In this document: one piece after another, positions 50,457 to 58,459 of the stretch
Position numbering within the stretch: position 1 is the stretch's first letter
Layout: the number at the start of each line of letters is the position of its first letter
Origin: Mesorhizobium sp.
Lineage (GTDB): Bacteria > Pseudomonadota > Alphaproteobacteria > Rhizobiales > Rhizobiaceae
Assembly: GCA_027492275.1 (NCBI GenBank)
Contig: JAPUFC010000091.1
Span: 78,356-142,355, forward strand
Length of the DNA stretch: 64,000 bases
Reading direction: 5' to 3'
Translations under genes and position numbers: made by a program
Notes under the pieces: model-generated
What the model saw: only the letters and a program-made list of their open reading frames with translations
What the model was told of the DNA's origin: nothing
Database searches by the model: none

Positions 50457-50473
50457 GCCGGTTCAAGGCCGGC
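50457..50473 (-). other. Leader hairpin of sufA (shared loop with sufB)
   Basis: Minus strand GCCGG-CCTTGAA-CCGGC: a 5-bp stem with a seven-base loop, ending 19 bases before the sufA ATG. The same loop tops a hairpin at the corresponding place upstream of sufB, with a different stem closure, which suggests a common element. Confidence 0.6.
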
Positions 50474-50614
50474 GGGCGAATGTTTTCCCATACCCTAAGA
50501 TGGTGAAGTTTCCGAAACGCTGCAAGGCTGGCTTTGTGTCAGCCCGTAACACTCCTTGTGGGAACCGCCTCGCCCGTCCGGGGATTGGTCCGGCGGTCAA
50601 CACAGGAGGTCACA

Positions 50615-50923
50615 ATGCTGATCCGCAAAACCCTTCTCGCCGGCGCCATCTTCACCATGGCCGGCAGCGCCTTCGCCCAGGACGTCATCCTGCTTCCCGA
50701 AGAGGAGGTCGTGGTGCGCGAATATGTCGTGAAGCAGCCGCGCCCGCAGGTCGTCGTGCCGGACGGCTACAGCGTGGTGGTCGGCGAACCGCTGCCGGAC
50801 ACGATCGAGGTCACCCCGATCGACGCGCCCGGCTACACCAGGCAATACGAATATGTGGTGATCGACGGCCGCACCGTGCTCATCGATCCCGCCACCCGCG
50901 AGGTCGTCAAGGTTCTGGACTGA
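50615..50923 (+). CDS. Small secreted DUF1236-like protein
   Basis: A 102-residue protein with a signal peptide (MLIRKTLLAGAIFTMAGSAFA, cut before QDV) and a mature part of beta-rich repeats: VVVREYVVKQPRPQVVVPDGY, GEPLPDTIEVTPID and YEYVVIDGRTVLIDPATREVVKVL. The LPxxIEVxPI and WVxxRxVLVDPxTRxVV-like pattern matches DUF1236, a family of small periplasmic proteins in Rhizobiales. The ribosome binding site AGGAGG is perfect. It interrupts the suf gene run in the opposite direction. Confidence 0.78.
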   Translation: MLIRKTLLAGAIFTMAGSAFAQDVILLPEEEVVVREYVVKQPRPQVVVPDGYSVVVGEPLPDTIEVTPIDAPGYTRQYEYVVIDGRTVLIDPATREVVKVLD

Positions 50924-50947
50924 GGACGCCGCGCGGAAATCCGGCCG

Positions 50948-50969
50948 ACGGGCGCCTGCGGGCGCCCGT
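50948..50969. terminator. Hairpin between the DUF1236 gene and sufT
   Basis: A perfect 9-bp stem ACGGGCGCC / GGCGCCCGT with the loop TGCG, immediately after the sufT stop codon and 25 bases after the DUF1236 stop. There is no U-run on either side, but it is well placed to end both convergent transcripts, and it would part the suf operon from sufA. Confidence 0.65.
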
Positions 50970-51356
50970 TCAATACCAGCCCACCGCCACCTGCGCTTCC
51001 TCCGACATGCGCTCGGGCGTCCAGGGCGGATCGAACACCATCCTGACGTCGACGCCCGACACCCCCTCCACCGCGCTGACGGCATTCTCCACCCAGCCCG
51101 GCATCTCGCCCGCGACCGGACAGCCCGGCGCGGTTAGCGTCATCTCGATCTTCACCGAGCGGTCGTCCTCGACGTCGATCTTGTAGACCAGCCCGAGCTC
51201 GTAGATGTCGGCCGGGATTTCCGGGTCGTAGACGGTCTTCAGCGCCGCCACGATGTCGTCCGACAGCCGCGCCAGCTCGTCCGGCGGAATGGCGGAAGCG
51301 CCGCTGGTCGCGGGAAGATTCTGGCCGTCTGCCGCACCCTGGTCCATGCTGGTCAC
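50970..51356 (-). CDS. sufT: SufT-type MIP18/DUF59 Fe-S assembly protein
   Basis: A 128-residue protein with the DUF59 fold: LKTVYDPEIPADIYELGLVYKI, then LTAPGCPVAGEMPGWVENAV with the conserved Cys, and VRMVFDPPWTPERMSEEA. SufT-like proteins help maturation of Fe-S proteins alongside SufBCD. The first about 25 residues are low-complexity. It may start at a GTG that overlaps the sufS stop (GTGA) or at an ATG three codons later. It is the last gene of the operon. Confidence 0.9.
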   Translation of the reverse strand: MTSMDQGAADGQNLPATSGASAIPPDELARLSDDIVAALKTVYDPEIPADIYELGLVYKIDVEDDRSVKIEMTLTAPGCPVAGEMPGWVENAVSAVEGVSGVDVRMVFDPPWTPERMSEEAQVAVGWY

Positions 51357-52594
51357 CCGAAGAATGTCCGCGCCTTCTCCAGCGCATCGGCCAAGGCGTC
51401 GACCTCGGCCATGGTATTATACATGCCGAACGACGCCCTGCACGTGGAGGTGACGCCGAAGCGCTTCAGCAGCGGCTGCGCGCAATGCGTGCCCGCGCGC
51501 ACCGCCACGCCCTGGCGGTCGATCAGCATCGACACGTCGTGGGCGTGGATGCCTTCCAGCTCGAAGGAGACGATCGCCCCTTTGCCGGGCGCCTCGCCGA
51601 ATATCCGCAGCGCGTTGATCCGCTTCAGCCGTTCATGCGCGTAGTCGCGCAAGCTCGCCTCGTGCGCCGCGATCCGCTCGCGGCCGATGGAATCCATGTA
51701 GTCGAGCGCGGCACCCAGCCCGATCGCCTGCACGATGGGCGGCGTGCCTGCCTCGAAGCGATGCGGCGGATCGTTGTAGGTGACTCTGTCCTCGCTGACG
51801 TCGAAGATCATCTCGCCGCCGCCCATGAAGGGCCGCATCGCCTCCAGCCGCTCCCTGCGCCCGTAGAGCACGCCGATGCCGCTCGGGCCGTAGACCTTAT
51901 GCCCGGTGAAGACGAAGAAGTCGCAGCACAAATCCTGCACGTCGACCGGCATGTGCACCGCGCTCTGGCTGCCGTCGACCAGCACGGGAATGCCGCGCTC
52001 ATGCGCGATGCGGCATATTTCCTTGATCGGCGTGACGGTGCCCAGCGCGTTCGACATGTGGGTGATGGCGACGAGTTTTGTCCGCGCCGTCAGCCGCTTC
52101 TCGAATTCCTCGACGTGGAAGGCGCCGAGATCGTCCACCGGCACCCAGACGAGCTTCGCGCCCTGCCGCTCGCGGATGAAATGCCACGGCACGATGTTGG
52201 AGTGGTGCTCCATGATCGACAGCACGATCTCGTCGCCCGCGCCGATGTTCGGCATGCCCCAGCCATAGGCGACCGTGTTGATCGCGGCGGTGGAATTGGA
52301 GGTGAAGACGATCTCCTCGACGCTTCCCGCATTGAGGAAGCGGCGCACGCTCTCGCGCGCCTTCTCATAGGCGTCGGTGGCGGCATTGGAGAGGAAATGC
52401 AGACCGCGATGCACATTGGCGTAGTCGCTGCGATAGGCGTGGTCGACGGCGTCGAGCACGGCCTTCGGCTTCTGCGCCGACGCGCCGTTGTCGAGATAGA
52501 CCAGCGGCTTGCCGTAGACCTCGCGCGACAGGATCGGAAAATCGCGGCGGATGGCCTCGACGTCGTAGGGCTTGTGTTCGACTGTGTGATCCAT
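51353..52594 (-). CDS. sufS: Cysteine desulfurase SufS (class II)
   Basis: A 413-residue PLP enzyme that releases sulfur from cysteine for cluster assembly. PLP binds Lys233 (FTGHKVYGPSG), and the active Cys371 is in RAGTHCAQPLL, a short loop as in group II desulfurases. GASAQKPKAVLDA and VHRGLHFLSN are N-terminal family motifs. It normally needs SufE or SufU to take up the persulfide; neither is visible here. It is preceded by sufD with a 47-base gap. Confidence 0.96.
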   Translation of the reverse strand: MDHTVEHKPYDVEAIRRDFPILSREVYGKPLVYLDNGASAQKPKAVLDAVDHAYRSDYANVHRGLHFLSNAATDAYEKARESVRRFLNAGSVEEIVFTSNSTAAINTVAYGWGMPNIGAGDEIVLSIMEHHSNIVPWHFIRERQGAKLVWVPVDDLGAFHVEEFEKRLTARTKLVAITHMSNALGTVTPIKEICRIAHERGIPVLVDGSQSAVHMPVDVQDLCCDFFVFTGHKVYGPSGIGVLYGRRERLEAMRPFMGGGEMIFDVSEDRVTYNDPPHRFEAGTPPIVQAIGLGAALDYMDSIGRERIAAHEASLRDYAHERLKRINALRIFGEAPGKGAIVSFELEGIHAHDVSMLIDRQGVAVRAGTHCAQPLLKRFGVTSTCRASFGMYNTMAEVDALADALEKARTFFG

Positions 52595-52641
52595 TTTCCC
52601 AGCCTTCCGGCCCCTCGTGCGTCCTTCGAGGCTCCCGAACT

Positions 52642-53910
52642 CTATCCATGCGCGGCGAACCAGCCTTCCAGCTTCGCCTCCAGCGCCTCCACCAGCGCCT
52701 CGTCCTCGAGGTCCTCGATGACCTCGGCCACGAAGGCCTTGACCAGCAGGCCGCGCGCCGTCTTCTCGTCGATGCCGCGCGCCATCAGGTAGAACAGGTG
52801 CCCGGCGTCGATCTCGGTCACGGTCGCGCCGTGGCCGCACTGCACGTCGTCGGCGAAGATCTCCAGCTCGGGCTTGGTGAAGAACGCCGCCTCGTCCGAC
52901 AGCAGAAGCGTGTTGCAGGCCATCCTGGCGTCGGTCTTCTGCGCCACCTGATGCACGTTGATGCGGCCCTGGAAGACGCCCTGCGCCCTGCCCATCGCGA
53001 CGTTGCGCACGACCTCCGTCGAAGAGGTCATCGGCACGGCATGGTCGAGCGTCATCGTCACGTCGGTATGCGTGTCGCCGGCCAGAAGGTTGACGCCGCG
53101 CAGCGTGAAGTCCGCCCCCTCGCCCGTCGTCCTGACGCGGATTTCCTGGCGCACCAGCTTGCCGCCGGTGTTCATGACGAACAGCGTCAGCTTCGCGTTC
53201 TTGCCGATCCAGGCGTTGAACTGGCCGAGATGCGTCACCGCCTCCGGCTGCTCCTGCACGATCACCCAGGTGACGTGCGAGCCGTCGCCGATGGTGAGAT
53301 TGCTCACCGAGCTGACCAGCGCCGGGCCGGCGCCCGTCTCGCGCTGCACGATGGTCGCCGTGACGCCGGTCCCGACGCGCACCGGCAGGCGAACATGCGC
53401 CTGTCCCGCGCCATGGACATGCTGCAGCTCGATCGGCCGCTCCGGCGCCGTGCCGTCGGCGATGTCGAGCAGCCATCCGTCGGTCACGAAGGCGGCGTTG
53501 AAGGCGCCCACCGCGTCGTCGCCGTCCTGCGGCGCCAGCGCCGTCGCGAGGCTGCCGTCGACCAGCCTGTCCGAAACCCGCGACACCGCCAAACCATCGA
53601 TCGCCGGGGCCTCGCCGTTCGCCGCCCCGTTGAGCACCGGCAGCACCGTCGAGCCGGCGACCAGCGGCGCGATGCTCTCGGCATGCGCCGCCGCGTCGCG
53701 ATCCGGCACGGAGGTCAGGAGCTGGCGCAGGTCGGTATAGTGCCACGCCTCGACGCGCCGCGTCGGCAGGCCGGCCTTGATCTGCTCGATGGCCCGGTCG
53801 CGCGTCAGCACCACCGCGCCGTCGCCGGGCAGTTCGCCGACCCGCGCGGCGAAGGCTTCGGCCAGCGCGGCCTCCGCCCGGGTGCGCTGCGGCTGTGCGT
53901 GCATGTTCAT
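52642..53910 (-). CDS. sufD: Fe-S cluster scaffold subunit SufD
   Basis: A 422-residue beta-helix protein, partner of SufB and SufC. It shows RRVEAWHYTDLRQLL near the N terminus, the beta-helical core (HVRLPVRVGTGVTATIVQRE, MNTGGKLVRQEIRV) and the C-terminal SufBD signature HQVAQKTDARMACNTLLLSDEA with KPELEIFADDVQCGHGAT, where the His participates in cluster building. The start is MNMHAQ after TGAGGTG. Ten bases from sufC. Confidence 0.95.
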   Translation of the reverse strand: MNMHAQPQRTRAEAALAEAFAARVGELPGDGAVVLTRDRAIEQIKAGLPTRRVEAWHYTDLRQLLTSVPDRDAAAHAESIAPLVAGSTVLPVLNGAANGEAPAIDGLAVSRVSDRLVDGSLATALAPQDGDDAVGAFNAAFVTDGWLLDIADGTAPERPIELQHVHGAGQAHVRLPVRVGTGVTATIVQRETGAGPALVSSVSNLTIGDGSHVTWVIVQEQPEAVTHLGQFNAWIGKNAKLTLFVMNTGGKLVRQEIRVRTTGEGADFTLRGVNLLAGDTHTDVTMTLDHAVPMTSSTEVVRNVAMGRAQGVFQGRINVHQVAQKTDARMACNTLLLSDEAAFFTKPELEIFADDVQCGHGATVTEIDAGHLFYLMARGIDEKTARGLLVKAFVAEVIEDLEDEALVEALEAKLEGWFAAHG

Positions 53911-53920
53911 GGCCGGCACC

Positions 53921-54676
53921 TCACGCCGCCTCGCCGATGATGCCGGCATAGCCTTCCGCCTCCAGCGTGTGCGCCAGCGTCTTGTCGCCGGACTTCACCA
54001 CCTGGCCCTTGTAGAGCACGTGCACGGTGTCCGGCACGATATGGTCGAGCAGGCGCTGGTAGTGCGTGATGACGACCACCGAGCGGTCGGGCGAGCGCAG
54101 CGCGTTCACGCCCTCGGCGACGATCTTCAGCGCGTCGATGTCGAGGCCGGAATCGGTCTCGTCCAGCACGCACAGCTTCGGCTCCAGGAGCTTCATCTGC
54201 AGGATCTCGGCGCGCTTCTTCTCGCCGCCGGAGAAGCCGACGTTCAGCGGGCGCTTCAGCATCGCCATGTCCATCTCCAGCGAGCCGGCGGCCTCCTTCA
54301 CGCGCTTGAGGAAATCGGCGACCTTCAGCGGCTCCTCGCCGCGCTGCCTGCGCTGCGAGTTCATGGCCACCTTGAGGAACTCCATGGTCGCCACGCCCGG
54401 TATCTCCATCGGATATTGGAACGCCAGGAAGATGCCCTTGGCGGCGCGCTCGGCGGCATCCATCTCCAGGATGGACTCGCCGTTGTAGAGGATCTCGCCC
54501 TCGGTCACCTCGTAGTCCGGACGTCCGGCCAGGATGTAGGACAGCGTCGACTTGCCCGAGCCGTTCGGACCCATGATGGCGGCCACCTCGCCGTCCTTTA
54601 CCGTCAGGTTCAGGCCCCGGATGATCTCCGTGCCGGTCGCCGCGATGCGGGCATGAAGGTTCTTGATCTCAAGCAT
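53921..54676 (-). CDS. sufC: Fe-S assembly ATPase SufC
   Basis: A 251-residue ABC-type ATPase that powers the SufBCD scaffold. Walker A is GPNGSGKST (36-44), the ABC signature GFSGGEKKRAEILQM, Walker B LCVLDETDSGLD, and the switch His is in VVVITHYQRLL. Unlike transport ABC proteins it is soluble and pairs with SufB and SufD. Confidence 0.97.
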   Translation of the reverse strand: MLEIKNLHARIAATGTEIIRGLNLTVKDGEVAAIMGPNGSGKSTLSYILAGRPDYEVTEGEILYNGESILEMDAAERAAKGIFLAFQYPMEIPGVATMEFLKVAMNSQRRQRGEEPLKVADFLKRVKEAAGSLEMDMAMLKRPLNVGFSGGEKKRAEILQMKLLEPKLCVLDETDSGLDIDALKIVAEGVNALRSPDRSVVVITHYQRLLDHIVPDTVHVLYKGQVVKSGDKTLAHTLEAEGYAGIIGEAA

Positions 54677-54702
54677 TTATCTGTTCTTTCTGAATCTTCT
54701 CG

Positions 54703-56220
54703 TCAGCCGACCGAGCCTTCCAGGCTGATCCCGATGAGCTTCTGCGCCTCGACGGCGAACTCCATCGGCAGTTCCTGGATGACGTCCTTGACGAAGCCGT
54801 TGACGATCAGCGCGATGGCCTCTTCCTCGGGGATGCCGCGCTGCATGACGTAGAACTTCTGGTCCTCGGAGATCTTGGACGTCGTCGCCTCGTGCTCGAA
54901 CTTGGCGGTTGCGTTGCGCGCCTCCATGTAGGGCACGGTGTGCGCGCCGCACTGGTCGCCGATCAGCAGCGAATCGCAGTTGGTGAAGTTGCGCGCCCCG
55001 GTCGCCTTGCGATGCGCCGAGACCTGCCCGCGATAGGTGTTCTGCGAAAAGCCCGCCGCGATGCCCTTGGAGATGATGCGGCTTCGCGTGTTCCTGCCGA
55101 GGTGGATCATCTTGGTGCCGCTGTCCACCTGCTGATAGCCGTTCGACACCGCGATCGAGTAGAAATTGCCCTGGCTCTCGTCGCCGCGCAGGATGCAGGA
55201 CGGGTATTTCCAGGTGATCGCCGAGCCGGTCTCCACCTGCGTCCACGAGATTTTCGAGCGGTCGCCGCGGCAGTCGCCGCGCTTGGTGACGAAATTGTAG
55301 ATGCCGCCCTTTCCTTCCGCGTCGCCCGGATACCAGTTCTGCACGGTGGAATATTTGATCTCGGCATCGTCCAGCGCCACCAGCTCGACCACGGCGGCGT
55401 GAAGCTGGTTCTCGTCGCGCTGCGGCGCGGTGCAGCCCTCGAGATAGGACACGTAGGCGCCCTCCTCGGCGATGATCAGCGTGCGCTCGAACTGGCCGGT
55501 GTTCTTCTCGTTGATGCGGAAATAGGTGGACAGCTCCATCGGGCAGCGCACGCCCTTGGGCACGAACACGAACGATCCGTCGGTGAACACGGCCGAATTC
55601 AGCGTCGCGTAGTAATTGTCGGTCACCGGCACGACGGTGCCGAGATATTTCTTGATCAGCTCCGGATGCTCGCGGATCGCCTCGGAGATCGAGCAGAAGA
55701 TGACCCCGGCCCTGGCCAGCTCCTCCTTGAAGGTGGTGACGACGGAAACCGAATCGAACACTGCGTCCACCGCGACGCGGCCGGACTTGTAGACATTGTC
55801 GTTGGCGAAATCGTCGTCCTCGGCCTTGGGCTTCTGCACGCCGGCCAGAATCTCCTGCTCCTTGAGCGGGATGCCGAGCTTCTCGTAGACCTTCAGTAGC
55901 TCGGGATCGACCTCGTCCAGCGACTTCGGGCCGGACTGGTTCTTCGGCGCAGCGTAATAGTAGATGTCCTGGAAGTCGATCTTCGGATAGTCGACGCGCG
56001 CCCAATCCGGCTCGACCATGGTCAGCCAGCGGCGATACGCGCCGAGCCGCCATTCCAGCATCCACTCCGGCTCGCCCTTCTTGGCCGAGATGAAGCGGAT
56101 CGTGTCTTCGCTCAGGCCCTTGGGGGCCTTGTCCATCTCGATGATGGTCTCGAAGCCGTATTTATATTGATCGACGTCGATCTTGCGGACCTGCTCGATC
56201 GTTTCCTGCACGGCAGGCAT
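54703..56220 (-). CDS. sufB: Fe-S cluster scaffold subunit SufB
   Basis: A 505-residue scaffold protein. [20 protein letters not shown] is the N-terminal motif. The beta-helix core follows, then [22 protein letters not shown], a conserved Cys-containing block, and the C-terminal [24 protein letters not shown] with Cys residues implicated in cluster assembly, then [21 protein letters not shown] hairpin sits 17 bases before its ATG. A CTATAT (-10-like) sequence at 56309-56314 may mark an internal promoter, although no good -35 precedes it. Confidence 0.97.
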   Translation of the reverse strand: MPAVQETIEQVRKIDVDQYKYGFETIIEMDKAPKGLSEDTIRFISAKKGEPEWMLEWRLGAYRRWLTMVEPDWARVDYPKIDFQDIYYYAAPKNQSGPKSLDEVDPELLKVYEKLGIPLKEQEILAGVQKPKAEDDDFANDNVYKSGRVAVDAVFDSVSVVTTFKEELARAGVIFCSISEAIREHPELIKKYLGTVVPVTDNYYATLNSAVFTDGSFVFVPKGVRCPMELSTYFRINEKNTGQFERTLIIAEEGAYVSYLEGCTAPQRDENQLHAAVVELVALDDAEIKYSTVQNWYPGDAEGKGGIYNFVTKRGDCRGDRSKISWTQVETGSAITWKYPSCILRGDESQGNFYSIAVSNGYQQVDSGTKMIHLGRNTRSRIISKGIAAGFSQNTYRGQVSAHRKATGARNFTNCDSLLIGDQCGAHTVPYMEARNATAKFEHEATTSKISEDQKFYVMQRGIPEEEAIALIVNGFVKDVIQELPMEFAVEAQKLIGISLEGSVG

Positions 56221-56237
56221 CGGCGTTCTCCATCCAC

Positions 56238-56256
56238 GCCGGGTTCAAGGCCCGGC
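56238..56256 (-). other. Leader hairpin of sufB (shared loop with sufA)
   Basis: Minus strand GCCGGG-CCTTGAA-CCCGGC: a 6-bp stem with the seven-base loop CCTTGAA, ending 17 bases before the sufB start codon. The loop equals that of the sufA leader hairpin, while the stem is one pair longer. Confidence 0.6.
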
Positions 56257-56377
56257 AGTTTTCAAACTATGGCACCGCCCGGGACGGGTCCGGGGCGGAG
56301 TACCGCTTATATAGGTCGCCGCCGGGCGGAATGCACCGGCTGCGTCTGCATGGCTGTCCGGCATTCGCCGGATGGCT

Positions 56378-57538
56378 TCACGCGGCCCTTTCCGCGCCGC
56401 GCCGCGCCAGCAGGCCGGCCAGCGCGGTTTCGAACAGCGCGATGTCGTCGCGGGTCGTGCCCGGCCCGACCGAGACGCGCAACGCGCCGAGCGCGTCGTC
56501 CACGCCCATAGCCTTGAGCACATGGCTCGGCCCCACTTTTCCCGACGAGCAGGCAGACCCGGCCGACAAGGCGACCCCGGCGAGATCGAAGGCGATCTGG
56601 GCGGTCTCCGCCTTCAGGCCCGGCACGGCGAAGAAGGTGGTGTTGCACACCCGCTCGGTTCCCTCCCCGAAGATCACGGCCTCCGGCGCCAGACGCCGGA
56701 TCGCCGCCTCGGCCGCGTCGCGACACGCGCGGATCGGCCCGAGCGCGTCGAGCTGCCGCAGCGCCTCCCGCGCCGCCGCCCCGAACCCGGCGATGCCGGC
56801 GAGGTTCTCGGTGCCGGCGCGAAAACCCTTTTCCTGGCCGCCGCCCGTCACCAGCGCCACCGGCATCATCAAATCGGCCTTGGCGACGATCGCGCCCACG
56901 CCGGCCGGACCGCCGATCTTGTGCGCCGACAGGATGAGGCAGTCGGCCGGGCCGGCGGCGATGTCGAGCGCGATCCGCCCCGCCGCCTGCACCGCGTCGA
57001 CCACCAGCGTGCCGCCCGCTTCGCGCACGATCCGCCCGATCTCGGCCATCGGCTGCACCACGCCGGTCTCGTTGTTGACCCAGTGCATCGCCACCAGCGG
57101 CAGGCCCTCGTCGCGGTCGTGCGCCGACAGCGCCGCGCGCAGCGCCGGAAGGTCCACGACGCCGTTCGCATCGGCGCCGACCCGCACCACCTGCCCGGCG
57201 GCGAAGCGCCCGCCGGCAAGCAGGCAGGGATGATCGGCGGCCGACACGTAGAGGCGCGAGAAGCGCAGCGGCATGCGGCCCATGCGCCAGTCCGGCGTCA
57301 GCAGCGTGGAGGCCGCCTCCGTCGCCCCCGACGTGAAGACCACGTGCTCCGCCCGCCCGCCGGCGAGCGCCGCCACGGCCGCGCGCGCCTCCTCGACGAG
57401 ACGCCGCGCCCCGCGCCCTTCCCGATGCACGGAGGACGGGTTGGCCGACAGGGCCAGGGCCGAAACCATCGCCTCCCGCGCCGCAGGCAGCAGCGGCGCG
57501 CTCGCATTGTGGTCGAGATAGGCTCGCGGCTTAGCCAT
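56378..57538 (-). CDS. Cysteine desulfurase, NifS/IscS type (class I)
   Basis: A 386-residue PLP enzyme. AYLDHNASAPLLPAA opens the chain, FTSGATEAAST and VNNETGVVQP follow, Lys207 binds PLP in LSAHKIGGP, and Cys330 lies in ALSAGSACSSGK, the long-loop class I motif. It is the first gene of the suf operon, 157 bases before sufB, so the operon encodes two desulfurases of different class. The start is MAKPRAYLDHN. An Irr-box-like palindrome lies about 120 bases upstream. Confidence 0.93.
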   Translation of the reverse strand: MAKPRAYLDHNASAPLLPAAREAMVSALALSANPSSVHREGRGARRLVEEARAAVAALAGGRAEHVVFTSGATEAASTLLTPDWRMGRMPLRFSRLYVSAADHPCLLAGGRFAAGQVVRVGADANGVVDLPALRAALSAHDRDEGLPLVAMHWVNNETGVVQPMAEIGRIVREAGGTLVVDAVQAAGRIALDIAAGPADCLILSAHKIGGPAGVGAIVAKADLMMPVALVTGGGQEKGFRAGTENLAGIAGFGAAAREALRQLDALGPIRACRDAAEAAIRRLAPEAVIFGEGTERVCNTTFFAVPGLKAETAQIAFDLAGVALSAGSACSSGKVGPSHVLKAMGVDDALGALRVSVGPGTTRDDIALFETALAGLLARRGAERAA

Positions 57539-57656
57539 GGTCCGTTGCTGGTACGCCCGTTTTCGCCAAACCGGAAACAGGACGCGCAATTTCCTTGAAC
57601 TTACAAGGCCAGCCGTCCTATCTACGCGCTTTGCAGGTGCCAGGCGCGCCGGGTAA

Positions 57657-57673
57657 TTTTGAACTGTTCTAAA
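57657..57673. promoter_or_regulatory. Irr-box (ICE)-like palindrome between nifS and the hydrolase gene
   Basis: TTTTGAA-CTG-TTCTAAA on the plus strand is an inverted repeat with six of seven arm bases matched. It is one base off the TTTAGAA-N3-TTCTAAA pattern described for the iron regulator Irr in Rhizobiales. It lies between the divergent nifS-suf operon and the hydrolase gene. A perfect TTCTAGAA palindrome lies eight bases further right. Confidence 0.55.
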
Positions 57674-57778
57674 CTAGCTTCTAGAAAGGCCTCGCGCGCG
57701 CGTCAAGGCCGCAAGCGGCTGGCGGACGGTTTGCGGCGCGGCGACGCCGGACGAGGCCGCGGGTGATCGGAGTTTTGT

Positions 57779-58453
57779 ATGCCTGAAGTCATTTTCACCG
57801 GCCCCGCCGGCCGCCTCGAGGGTCGATACCAGCCCTCCAAGGAAAAGAGCGCGCCGATCGCGATCGTCCTGCACCCGCACCCGCAATTCGGCGGGACCAT
57901 GAACAACAAGATCGTCTACGACCTGTTCTACATGTTCCAGAAGCGCGGCTTCACCACGCTGCGCTTCAACTTCCGCGGCATCGGCCGCAGCCAGGGCGAG
58001 TTCGACCACGGCACGGGCGAACTGTCCGACGCCGCCGCCGCGCTCGACTGGATCCAGTCGCTGCACCCGGATTCCAAGAGCTGCTGGGTCGCCGGCTATT
58101 CCTTCGGCGCCTGGATCGGCATGCAGCTCCTGATGCGCCGCCCGGAGATCGAGGGCTTCATCTCGATCGCGCCGCAGCCGAACACCTATGACTTCTCCTT
58201 CCTCGCCCCCTGCCCCTCCTCTGGCCTGATCATCCACGGCGAGGCCGACAAGGTCGCGCCGGCGAAGGACGTGCAGGTGCTGGTCGACAAGCTGCACACG
58301 CAGAAGGGCATCACCATCACCCAGAAGACGCTGACCGGCGCGAATCATTTCTTTTCCGAATCCGCCGACATGCTGATCGAGGAATGCTCGGACTATCTCG
58401 ACCGCCGGCTGGCCGGCGAGCTCGCCGACCCCCGCCCGAAGCGGCTGCGCTGA
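57779..58453 (+). CDS. Alpha/beta hydrolase (COG2945-like)
   Basis: A 224-residue alpha/beta hydrolase. The nucleophile elbow is GYSFGAWIG; the oxyanion region is LHPHPQFGGTMNNKIV; the acid is probably the Asp in GEADKVAP and the catalytic His is in GANHFFSE. RFNFRGIGRSQGEFDHGTGE is characteristic of this small group, with suggested esterase or peptidase-like activity but no fixed substrate. It stands alone and ends six bases from the convergent PAP2 gene. Confidence 0.87.
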   Translation: MPEVIFTGPAGRLEGRYQPSKEKSAPIAIVLHPHPQFGGTMNNKIVYDLFYMFQKRGFTTLRFNFRGIGRSQGEFDHGTGELSDAAAALDWIQSLHPDSKSCWVAGYSFGAWIGMQLLMRRPEIEGFISIAPQPNTYDFSFLAPCPSSGLIIHGEADKVAPAKDVQVLVDKLHTQKGITITQKTLTGANHFFSESADMLIEECSDYLDRRLAGELADPRPKRLR

Positions 58454-58459
58454 AGCCGT

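Noticed and set aside
50457..50473. tRNA T-arm-like sequence (5-bp stem, TTCAAGG loop) on the plus strand as a tRNA fragment.
   Set aside because: No D-arm, anticodon arm or acceptor stem surrounds it, and the same form recurs upstream of sufB; treated as a leader hairpin of sufA instead.
56257..56268. AGTTTTCAAACT palindrome between nifS and sufB as an Irr or RirA site.
   Set aside because: Arms of five bases without the TTCTAAA half-site; no match to known iron motifs.
57622..57642. TGGCAC on the minus strand before nifS, reminiscent of a sigma-54 promoter.
   Set aside because: The -12 element TTGC at the required distance is missing (AAGCG is there instead).
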